Positions 1 to 9,886 of a DNA stretch of 64,000 bases are shown here, one piece after another. The position numbers and the translations under genes are program-made. The notes under the pieces were generated by a model. The model saw only the letters and a list, made by a program, of their open reading frames with translations. It made no database searches and was not told the DNA's origin. The DNA is from Lichtheimia corymbifera B2541 (lineage: Eukaryota; Mucoromycota; Mucoromycetes; Mucorales; Lichtheimiaceae). Location: assembly GCA_000697475.1 (NCBI GenBank), contig JNEU01000802.1, positions 20,844-84,843 on the forward strand. Direction: 5' to 3'. Every line of letters begins with the position of its first letter. The first letter of the stretch is position 1.

Positions 1-317
1 GTATGTGCAACAGAAGAACACAATAATATGGATGAGATAGATCACACAAATAAGGGAGATGACAAGACACCATAATTAGTCAATCAAACCTTTATCACAG
101 CACTCGGTAACCCTTAAATCCATCATCAATCAAATTGAGAGGTACAACGAAACGCATCCATTGAGGAAGATTGAAATTTATGCACCTTCCGTCATTGACA
201 TGGTTGAAGCAACAGGAGCCATCACATTGGCTGAGATAATAAAATGCTCAGTGTTCCGCTCGTTTTGTCTCTTCCTTGTCCCACCCACCCTCCACTATCA
301 CTACTTTTACGACACTA
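1..317. other. 5' flank of SNU23 gene
   Basis: I see no supportable gene. The first six bases read GTATGT, a good fungal intron donor, so an exon of another plus-strand gene could end just outside the window; this cannot be tested here. A short open frame at 161-382 overlaps the SNU23 first exon in another frame and has no recognisable content. Confidence 0.4.
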
Positions 318-1159
318 ATGAGCGCATACGGATCCGGCAAATCTGCAAGTATTCTACGCTTTATTACGATCTGCGTTGCTAACATGTATCAATGTATAGA
401 GCGACACCGATTTCCGACGCAAATGGGACAGGGCTGAATATATCGAGCGTGCCAAACAGCGTGAAGCAAAGGATCGATTGGCTGAGAAGAATGAAGAACG
501 ACGACGCATGGGTCTACCACCGATCCGAGAAAAGAAAGACAACAATGAGCAATTGGAATCGCTCAAGATGCGTGACGACAGGATCGACTTTGACTCCAAT
601 ATCGGCAAGATACAAGTTGTACAAGGTGGTGCGTCAGGCGAAGCTTCACGGCAACCTGGATTTTATTGTAAAGCTTGTGATATCGTCGTCAAGGATAGTG
701 CCAATTACCTCGATCACATCAATGGAAGAAAGCGTAAGTTCAAGAGAGTGGGAATGTCATTCATGGTGGAGGATGATAGCTCATGCATTTTTGTTATAGA
801 TCAACGGAATGTCGGTGTGCAAATGAAAGTGGAACGTTCGTCTGTTGACTCTGTCAAGGACCGATTAGCCATGCTCAAGCGCAAAAAAGAGGAACCTGAG
901 GAAGAATATGGTAGGTTGCGATTATCAATGACGTGGAAATAGCTATGTATCTAACAATGTTCATATAGACTTAGACCAGCGTATTGCTGCACTCAAGCAA
1001 CAAGAAGAAGAGGATCGACAAAAACGAAGGGAACGGAAACGACAAAAGAAGGAGGCAAAGAAAAAGAAGCATGACAAAGAAGAGGAGCCTACTGCAGAAG
1101 AAGATGATATGGCAAAGCTTATGGGTTTCTCTGGATTTGGTTCAACAAAGGCCGAATAA
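318..1159 (+). CDS. SNU23: SNU23/ZMAT2-like U4/U6.U5 tri-snRNP zinc-finger protein
   Basis: The product is the matrin-type C2H2 zinc-finger component of the spliceosomal tri-snRNP, which acts near the 5' splice site/U6 during B-complex activation (family knowledge). Four exons: 318-344, then from 400, with further introns after ...NGRK and after ...EEEYG. The spliced protein opens with a short MSAYGSGK leader, then DFRRKWD, the family N-terminal motif. The zinc finger is FYCKACDIVVKDSANYLDH plus a second His created across intron 2 (NGRKHQRN). A charged Lys/Glu tail ends in MGFSGFGSTK, as in human ZMAT2. Exon 1 to exon 2 keeps frame only if the intron starts with GCAAGT (345-350) and ends at 399, so this is a GC-AG intron; using the GT two bases later gives a stop within 15 codons. 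The start at 318 matches the family's N-terminus. Confidence 0.92.
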
Positions 1160-2560
1160 AGACATAGATTGGCATATGGTATAAACACCTTGTATATCCA
1201 GTGAGTGATGGCGGAAATAGGCAGTTGGAAATTAGGTCGACTAGGTTAGATAATTTTTCAGGGGCAGTAAACATTCATCATCCCTGAATCCGTGGTATGC
1301 TCAATTAATCTCTTTACTGGGAAACACCAAAGGAGGAGTTTGAGGATAAACAAAGAAATCGCATTTACCCATCATCCATCTTGTGTCGCATAGCAACAGT
1401 CTCGTAGCAATCTTAGCTCCCATAGTTATTTTATTATCTCCTTTGTAGTAAACGGTCATTATTACATGTTCATTCTAAGATATCAATGAGGGGATGGCTT
1501 TATTTGAGTAAGCAAGATTTGGATGCTATCATGCCATCCATTTCATTGACTAAAAATATATATAAAGCTTCGACCACTGCATTATCTAGGGGACGATGAA
1601 TCAATGTGGTCAACGCCACGGATATACCTTGGTAAAGGTCATATATAATCCCACGCAACTTCAACGGGATATAATTTGACAGGTACATTTTTCTTCCATG
1701 TGATCAAGGTAACAACTATGATGGATCAATACATGTGAGTGATATTTGATCCAGGATGATCAGGTTTTCCTATCAAGTAAAACAATTTCTTTGCACGTAT
1801 TCTTAATGCCTCTCATTCCTTTATGTATCTTTTCAGGGGCATGGAATGGGAGAGATTGGCAATCTTCTCGCTTGATGGGACCAGTATCCGGGAAACATTC
1901 AATGTGAGCAGCGTCTATTGTTTGGGGAGAAATGTACCCTGTGAGGAGAGAAGGGCAAGTACATTCGCAACAAAACGAGGATGACTATAGTGCATAATAT
2001 GCAGCGTCAAGGAATAAACCCACCTCGTTCCCGTTAGCAAGCGTTGTCAACAACCTAATAATGTGTACAATCGAACGATAAATCTATTATGCATGATTTG
2101 GTTTCACACACCGATATCAGCGTAGTTCGGTTTGCCTTCTGTGTGCCATCCATGTCAAGCCGTATCATGTTGACAGCATTCAAATCACCCTTTGGTCTGA
2201 CCGTGGGTTGTTTTATCTTTGTGCTTCTCTCACTTTCTCCCACACAGAGACCATCTTTCAGGAGGCGTTGATCACCCTGTCGTCTCCTTGTAATGGGTAA
2301 ATGGGTGGCAGTAGTGATGTAGTTTAAAGTCAGAGTGAGGCGCTCATTCGTTTCTTTCTCTTTTTCTTCCCCAACACTCTCTTTTATTTCAAATATCATC
2401 TCATCTTATAAGCTTTAATACGCGATTTTTCAGACGTGAAGATCGTGCAAAAGTCATCACCATCCGGCTTTCTTTATTGCTCTTGCAACAGAATCCATAC
2501 ACGTGCAACAACCACAAGCGACGAAAACGAGCACTGTAAACGTATATCATATCGCTTGCA
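1160..2560. other. intergenic, no gene recognised
   Basis: About 1.4 kb between two plus-strand genes. Short open frames exist on both strands (for example 1500-1688 and 2055-2399, minus), but none has domain-like composition, a convincing exon chain or similarity that I recognise. The last ~250 bases are probably the promoter and leader of the CH-kinase gene. Confidence 0.5.
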
Positions 2561-5500
2561 ATGGCATCAAGCGGTGCTATCAATAGTCATCCTTCACCTG
2601 TACGCATTGCACGATCGAAAAGTGGAGCTGATTTGCTATTTGACAAGATGAAGCAAGACAAGCTGCAACATGATGAGCAGGCGGCTGTGGATTTTCTAAA
2701 TGAGATATTGGATGATCATGCATCGATTACATGCGGTAATCTGCATGATGAACTCAAAGATGGTGTGCTGCTATGCAAGTGAGTGAGATGTGCTTTCTTC
2801 TTTTATGCATCTATGGAGAATGGGAGGACGCTTTACATGGGAAAATCAACGTGCACTACCTGCTGGTGGCATATTCCCTGTTATTCCGCGTCACCAAGGG
2901 GGTGGATACTCAAAGACCTTTCAGCAGCTGACTAACGATTTGTATATTTGTGTGCAGTCTTGTCAACAAGCTCCGCCCAGGAACCATCAGGCATGTTGGC
3001 CAACGCGATTTGTCTTTCATCAAGGTGAGAAAAATGCACGCATCATGTGTTGTAGTACTCATGGCTGGTGGTGTTAACATAATAAATAAACAATTAGATG
3101 GATAACATTACCCGCTTTCTTCAAGGTGCACGGCAGGTAAAAGGAGAATGGATGCACATTGGATAGCGAAATATCACTCACTCACACATACTTGGCTGCT
3201 TGTCTAGCTTGGTCTCAACGATGCGCAGTTATTTGAAACGATAGACTTGTTCGAAGCCAAGGATATGCCTGCAGTGAGTAATACCGGTAGTAGTGGGCAG
3301 CCCCTGCATATCCCTTTACAGTGCACCAAGAATCACACCAGCTAATTTGTTCACCTCAATGGCATTTAAATTACCAACGACAATAGGTCATCCACACGAT
3401 TCTCGTAATAGCACAAATGCACTACAAGTCAGTTGATAGGAAGAAGGAGCCAAAGGCGCCAAAGGAGCATGTGCCAACGGGTGAAAAGGAGGATGCACAG
3501 GCGGCGATAAAGGAGATTCAAGGTAACTGTGTTTGCTGCTTGCATTGTGTTATGCCAGGAGAGATATGTGTAGGAGCTAAATGAGTTTTACAATCACGCA
3601 AAACAAGGTGCTCCGATTACCATTATCGATGGTGACGATGATAATGAGGATGAAAGTGATCATGAATCGACTACAAGATATCGTGATGTCCGAGATATCT
3701 TCGCTAATGCATACGAAGATGATCCCTTTGTGAGACCACCTAAATCACCTTTAAGAGCAACACCTAACAAGTCGTCACGACGATCTCATCATCATCCACA
3801 ACGAAGAAAGAGTGCTGAGGAACTTATGACACGGCGACCATCAGCACCCGTTTTCTCATCCCAAGGACGTTCTAATCAAACAAGTACTCGTGATTTTACA
3901 TCGAGCACAGCCATGTCTCGTACATCATCAGCATCTTCGTGCCAATCCTTTCTTTCTTCAACGTCATCCACATGCTCTGAGACACCACCTGTGACACCAT
4001 CATCGACTACGGGTCGAAGTCGCCGAAAAAGTGATATGATGCTTCATCATCATCATCAACATCCAGAACCACGTGATCAAAGTGAGAAGGATTTGGAGCA
4101 TCGTCAACTACTCAAAGCAGCAGTGGAAATTGATAAGCAGGATAAATGCAGTACTACAAGCAAATCAAGAGAAAAGATCTCATTGAAAAGCAAGGATGGA
4201 TTGACACGAACACAATATCAACTCGGCAACTGTATTGGAAAGGGTCAGTTTGGATCTGTGTATCGAGCTCTTGATCTTTCCACTGGTGAAACTGTGGCGG
4301 TGAAGCGTATTCGATTGGATGATGCTGATATTGACCAAGAAATCATGAAAGAAGTCAGCCTTCTAAAGACATTGAGCCATTCGAATGTCATTCAGTATCT
4401 TGGTTTCATCAAGAGTCGCAACCATATCAACATTGCATTAGAGTAAGTTGGTGCTTTGCTTACGCACAGATACCCCCTTACATGCACAGCCTTTTTTTTC
4501 CTTTATTCTTATCTCCCTTTTAAAGATACGCCGAAAATGGATCCCTGATGTCCACCCTCAAAGCATTTGGCGCATTCCCCGAAAAGCTTGTTGCATCCTT
4601 TTGCATCAAGATTTTAAATGGACTTGAGTACTTGCACGCCAACCAAGTGGTTCATTGTGATCTCAAGGCCGCCAACATCCTCACCACTAAAACAGGGGAC
4701 GTCAAGCTATCTGATTTTGGTGTATCACTCAATCTCAAAATCAAAGGTGCAGATGCTGGTACTGTATCTGGCACACCCAATTGGATGGCACCTGAAGTCA
4801 TTGAGCTCAAAGGCGCTTCCCCCAAATGCGACATCTGGTCCCTTGGTTGCACTTTGGTTGAGTTGATCACAGGCAAGCCCCCTTATGCAGATTTGATTGC
4901 CATGTCAGCCATGTTTCGTATCGTTGAAGATAATTATCCACCATTACCCGATAAGATATCAGACGAGATGCACAGCTTTTTGTTATGCTGCTTTCAAAAG
5001 AATCCCGATGATCGACCAACAGCAACCCAGCTCAAGGAACACATTTGGCTCCGCACACATCAACGACGCATGAAAAAATCATCCACACTTACAAGCTATT
5101 TGGAACATAAGCAGCGATCAAAACCACAACAAAAGCCGAATCACGAACGTCAACACCATCATCGTCGTCGTTCGTCATCCAAAAGTAAGCGATCATCCAA
5201 TGTCACAACAACAACGTCATCCAGCGGGGAATACTGCCATCCACTCGACCAGCAGCAACGGCCGGTTCGTTGCGAAGCTGCATCTCCTAAGCGCTTTGAT
5301 ACCGAAACGTCATTCGATAACGAGAGTGGCATGTCTTTTAACGTTGATGAGGATTACATCACACACCGATTTATCCAAACTTCATTTGGCAAAGGTACGT
5401 TTTGTTGCGTTTGCATAATCTTAACACCGTATGTTGACGCTTTTCAATAGTGGTCGAATGCAAAGTGTGTGGCGACTTGATGAAGTCTCGTGCTATCTTT

Positions 5501-6019
5501 TGTGAAGTGTGCGCATTAATCTGTCATGAAGAATGCAAAAAGCTTGCCTTTTCGTGTCCACCCAAAGTCAAGGATCAACAGCCTTCTTATGATGTAAGAT
5601 TTACTGAGATTGTAACACATGCCATATTGGAATACTAAATGATGATGATGATGATGTAGTGGGTGTTTTCTGCCAAGATTTACAACCGAAGCCCACAGGA
5701 TCGTATAGCCCAAGATACATCCGCTCGAAGTGCAAGTGCCCCTGCTATCAATTGGAACCGCCAAGACATCTTTGGCATGTCACTTGAAAACCATCCACAA
5801 ATGGAAAACATTCGCAAATATTCGTTAGCATTGGGTTTGACGCAGCAAGAACAACGGGCATTGAGTGAGAATCAAGCATTACTATCCCACGCCCAAGCAT
5901 TGCATCATATGAATCCCGAGGCGGTTGAAAAACTACTCAAACGAAAAGCCAAAGATCGCAAAAAGAGCCTGGGTGCTGCAGTCAGTGGAAGCTCCACCGA
6001 GGATTGCACTATCAGCTAA
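2561..6019 (+). CDS. Calponin-homology / Ste-type kinase / C1-domain fusion protein
   Basis: Nine exons reconstruct a 910-residue protein (2733 nt). Residues ~38-150 form a transgelin-type calponin-homology domain (ELKDGVLLCNLVNKLRPGTI, then FLQGARQLGL and a final AQMHYK). A Ser-rich linker follows. Residues ~378-625 form a complete protein kinase: IGKGQFGSVY glycine loop, VAVK lysine, HCDLKAANI catalytic loop, DFG, and MAPEV. Its TTKTGDVKLSDFGVS stretch resembles the Cdc7/SepH/Cdc15 septation-initiation kinases and plant MAP3K-epsilon. Residues ~733-780 form a C1 zinc finger (HRF..., CKVC, CEVC, HEEC, then Cys). CH domains bind actin and C1 domains bind lipid or protein, so a cortical or ring-associated signalling kinase is a reasonable inference. 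The HRD arginine is replaced by Cys. Introns fall inside each domain with phases kept, so the join is one transcript by splicing logic, not two adjacent genes. Confidence 0.85.
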
Positions 6020-6490
6020 TCATGTTCTTTTCATCCTTATTCCCCAAAAACCTTATTGTAGTATCGTCTTGCTAGTTCTCTCTCTCTGTGTCTCTCTTCA
6101 AAACCTTCTTATCTTACTGTATAGCACAAATGATTTCCTCTCAACTCTCCTTTTACAGCGATAAACATAAAGTGGCATGCTCTTTTTAGCTTCTCAGATA
6201 TGATCACGAAAACAGGAGGATACCATTTTTGTAAGGTTTCAAATCCAAATTTCCAAGGGTAGGATTATCCAGTTACCCATCAGCACATGAGTTGCATGAT
6301 CACAAGCGGCTATGTTTTCTATAATCATTGTATTAGAGCGGCATATGACATGCAGGATCGCGATTTGAAACATGATGAATATCAATGCAAGAACAAGGGT
6401 ATGTCCATGACGTGTCGGAATGGGATCATTATAGTATATAAAAAAGCCATTATCGACGATCGTTTATATTTTGCACTTTAATTATCGACA
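6020..6490. other. intergenic with promoter of Gly-rich gene
   Basis: About 470 bases holding the 3' flank of the kinase gene and the promoter of the Gly/Gln-rich gene. A strong TATA element lies near its right end. I see nothing else. Confidence 0.5.
6435..6445 (+). promoter_or_regulatory. TATA box of Gly/Gln-rich protein gene
   Basis: TATATAAAAAA lies 46 bases before the start codon at 6491, a normal fungal TATA-to-ATG distance for a highly expressed gene. Confidence 0.6.
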
Positions 6491-7258
6491 ATGTCTTATA
6501 ATCAAGGTTATGGTAATCAGCAAATGAAATCTGGTGGTGCATACAACGACCCCACCATCCAAACTGCACCCAATACTGGATTTGAGCAAGCATATGGCAC
6601 CGGCAACGATGTGTATGACAGCGGCAATCCAGGAGGAGGAGCAGGAGCTTATGGTACAACCCAGCAATCGGGTACCGGTACCGGATGTGATAGTGGAAAT
6701 GCCGTGAACACTGGTCAAAACGTGGGTGGCTATGATAATGCTGGTACTGGATATGATACTACTCAATCGGCTGGTGGTGGCTACAACGATACTGGCGGCT
6801 ATAACAATATGGGTTACGACACCACACAAGCATCCGGTGGTGGGTTCAATGATGATGCAGCAGGTGGCTACGGCGGTTCGAGAACTGGCTATGACACTAC
6901 CCAATCTTCAGGTGGTGGATATAATGATGACAACATTGGCGGTTATGGTGGTAGTACTCAACAACAACAGCAAGGATATGGAGGTGCTCCTCAACAACAG
7001 GGGTTTGATACTACTACTGGTGGTGGTAATGCCCAACCACAAGGTTTTGGACAACCACAACAACAATCCTTCGATCCATCTCAACCGACATCAGATTATG
7101 GTCAACAACAGGCTCAACAACAAGCAGTTGGATCTCAGCATAGGCCATCTGCTGGAGAAAAGATCAAGGGAGGCCTTGAAAAGTTGGCAGGGAAGCTAAC
7201 TGGTAATCCAGCCAAAGCTGCTCATGGCGATGATGTTGCTCATGGACGTAGCATGTAA
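6491..7258 (+). CDS. Gly/Gln/Asn-rich repeat protein with conserved basic C-terminus
   Basis: Single-exon, 255 residues. The first ~200 residues are low complexity and contain at least three copies of a GYDTTQ-(S/A)-(S/A)-GGGYND unit followed by GGYG or GGYNN, and then Gln-rich stretches (QQQQQGYGG, QQQGFDTT). The last ~40 residues are different: AGEKIKGGLEKLAGKLTGNP, then AKAAHGDDVAHGRS. This is a helical, charged motif that I associate with fungal stress-induced hydrophilin/CsbD-like proteins. No signal peptide or membrane segment is seen, so it is probably cytosolic and disordered. The composition (Tyr/Gly/Gln/Asn) is prion-like. A TATA box close upstream suggests inducible or strong expression. 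Function is unknown. Confidence 0.8.
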   Translation: MSYNQGYGNQQMKSGGAYNDPTIQTAPNTGFEQAYGTGNDVYDSGNPGGGAGAYGTTQQSGTGTGCDSGNAVNTGQNVGGYDNAGTGYDTTQSAGGGYNDTGGYNNMGYDTTQASGGGFNDDAAGGYGGSRTGYDTTQSSGGGYNDDNIGGYGGSTQQQQQGYGGAPQQQGFDTTTGGGNAQPQGFGQPQQQSFDPSQPTSDYGQQQAQQQAVGSQHRPSAGEKIKGGLEKLAGKLTGNPAKAAHGDDVAHGRSM

Positions 7259-7455
7259 ATATTTATATTTGTAATAAAAGAGTTGTACAATATACAATGA
7301 TATGATCGCATAATGAAATGGGGTGGAGGGAGTTTGTCTTCTTGCATGTTTGTGTAACCTTCTAGCTGATTTCCAATTAGAGGCGTGTTTTCCGCAGCAG
7401 CTTCTTCTTTGACACCACCACCATTACATTACCGTCCAGCGATCTCAAGGTCACA

Positions 7456-9648
7456 ATGTCAGATGAAGACGCCACCCTTCCGTATTCAGTAGACGACGAT
7501 ATTCACTCTTCATTTGGCGAACCACACGAATCGCCGGAGACACACAGTGCAGTGGATCACGATCAGGACGATTCACGGGAGGAAACTGGTGCGATCGACA
7601 ATGACACACCCAAAGGACTCGGCGATCCTCAAAACAGTTCTCGATCACTGAACAGCACTGGAACGGATTCATTTTGCAGATCTCATGATGATAATACACA
7701 GCCGACTCTATTCGACCTGCGAGATCAACGAGCAGCATATCCATATGGCGAATGTCATGCAAAGAATCAGTCCAATGGATCAATCAAAGAGGACAACCCT
7801 CCCTTTGGAATCGAATACCCTGAAGTACATGCAGCGGTTAATATCATGAAGACGAATCACGGTGTCGTTTCACGAATGGCAATCGACGCTCCTCCAAACC
7901 CTATCAAAGAAGCTCTTGATGATGAGGATGGCAAAAAATGGATCGACATGCGTGAGAATAAGGATGGTGATGCTCGAGCACCTGAAGAATTGATGGAAGG
8001 ATCGGATTCTCGTCGACGTGAACGACATAGAGCTGAACAATATAAGGATGAGCAATCTCTAATGAAGAAATACAACACAGATCCAGTATATAAGCCTTTC
8101 CCAGTCCCAGAAGAAGATTCAATGATGATGGAGCCGCCTGCAAAACGACGACGATACAGCCATGGCACGACGGAAGGAAATTTTGGATTGGGACCAGGCG
8201 GTTCACTGGGTAGAGCTTTAAAGGAGATTGAACAGCCACCAAAGATGAGAAGATACAACACACAAAGCACCATTGTCCTAGAATCGGGAGAGAGCGAGAG
8301 TTTGGAACCAGTGACGTCTTCGGATCAGCAATCTTCATCATTCGAAAAGCAGCATTCTACCGATGACACAGATGATGGTCAACGTCTTCGCGAAGCATCC
8401 CCTGCTATGAGTGAAGCTCCAGATGTGGCGGAAGAGAATGTCAAGATAGATAGACAGAACTTGAGTAGTTTGGAGGTAAGGCTATTCTGCAATGAATATA
8501 CCACTATGCTCTAACATTTCCTTGTAGTATGAGGAGCCGGCGAATGAAGATCAATATGCAAATCAAGAAGATGATGCAGAGGATGCTCAACAAGCAAAGC
8601 AAGATAAGGGTGATCAACAACAAGCAAATCAAGATGAAGGTGCAAACAATGCTCAACAAGCAAATCAAGATGAAAATTCAAAGGATGCTCAACAAGCAAA
8701 GGAAGGAGAACTTGCCGATGACGCTATATCACCACCATCACCAGCACCACCATCTCAGCAAAAAACAAGCAACAACAAAAGAAGCAAGAGCACATCCCGG
8801 TCTTCAACAACAGAGCCGCAGCCAATTGCCCAGAGACTAAGACGACGTAATCCTCCACCGGACAGGTACGAGGGAAATCTATATGGAAGCAGACACTGGA
8901 CAATAACAATGGAAAATAGGATATCCATCACATATAGTAGCACAGTGAAGGAAGACGATATCTTCAATCAGGCAAGTACCGGATACGAGTGGTATTGCGT
9001 TTAAGCTTACACATATTGCACATGTAGTGGAGAAAACTTACCAAGTCGTCCGTTTACCCCACCATATCCGAAGCTGACACCAGTGATTGGCATTCATGCA
9101 ATGTTATGGTATTCAAGGTCGACCCATCCACCAATAAACCAGCCCCAACAGCCAAGTACATATATGCTCGGCTCGCCGACAAGCCAATTATTTCGATGGA
9201 ATGGCTTCATGATTCTGTTGAAGCGAACATGGTACAAGGTGAGAAGGAGGATATGCTTGGTATTGGGAACGTGAAATTCTGATAGCAACATGGATGGATT
9301 GTAGAGTATTCCAAATTCCGGATCCCTGAAGAGCCAATAGAGAATCATCCTTTGAAAGGCAAATCCATCTATTTCGCAATCCAACAACTCAACGACGACG
9401 ATGCCTTATACAAGAAAACATATCAACGTCCTCTTGTTAATGTTCTACATGGCAAGGTAAGCACTTGGATTATTGCACACAAAGGATTTGTACTTATATG
9501 AGTGGTATAGCTTTTACGTAAAGAACCCTTGGAACCTGATGCAAATACGGTGGCCATTGTCGATGCGGGGAGCGAGTCAGCAGCCAAGTTTAAAGAACGA
9601 GGGATTGCAACCATGACACGTGACGAGTTGAGGGCATCGGTTCAGTAG
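7456..9648 (+). CDS. BRCT-domain nuclear protein with long acidic disordered N-terminus
   Basis: Six exons. Exon 1 (7456-8475) encodes an acidic, Ser-rich, disordered region with a basic patch (AKRRR). Exon 2 carries five imperfect Gln/Asn-rich repeats (QQAKQDKGD, QQANQDEGAN, QQANQDENSK type). The C-terminus is BRCT-like: ISITYSSTVKEDDIFNQ, a hydrophobic strand (CNVMVFKV), YIYARLADKPIISMEWLHDS with the hallmark Trp, and then a second, shorter fold-like segment (VAIVDAGSESAAKFKERGI). This arrangement resembles DNA-damage mediators of the Crb2/Rad9/MDC1 type, but I cannot assign orthology. The intron at 8972-9027 must begin with GCAAGT: the GT-donor reading brings a stop after 16 codons and destroys the BRCT frame. 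Confidence 0.75.
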
Positions 9649-9813
9649 ATTGTCAATTAGATAGCAAATGTTTGACGTCAATGGATAAACTATGTGTTGA
9701 GCGGAAGCCGGAAGGGGAACTGCTGAGGGGAATCCGGGTCTCTATTTTTGGTGTCATGCGTCTATTTGTGTTGTTCATCCTCCCCATTCAATCGAGCACC
9801 ACCACCACATTTC

Positions 9814-9820
9814 TATAAAG
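9814..9820 (+). promoter_or_regulatory. TATA box of kelch gene
   Basis: TATAAAG lies about 70 bases before the start codon at 9887 and is followed by a CT-rich stretch typical of fungal initiators. Confidence 0.5.
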
Positions 9821-9886
9821 GGAGGGTGAATAAGATGTTTTGATCCACTTCTTTTCTCGCTCTCATTCACGTACAACATCCAAGCT

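Noticed and set aside
2055..2399. 114-codon minus-strand frame upstream of the CH-kinase gene
   Set aside because: It has an ATG but low-complexity Lys/Glu/Thr composition at the start and no domain; it lies in the likely promoter and leader of the plus-strand gene.
8529..8840. Met/Lys/Ile-rich 103-codon frame
   Set aside because: It is a frame-shifted reading of the QQANQDE repeats of the BRCT gene exon 2.
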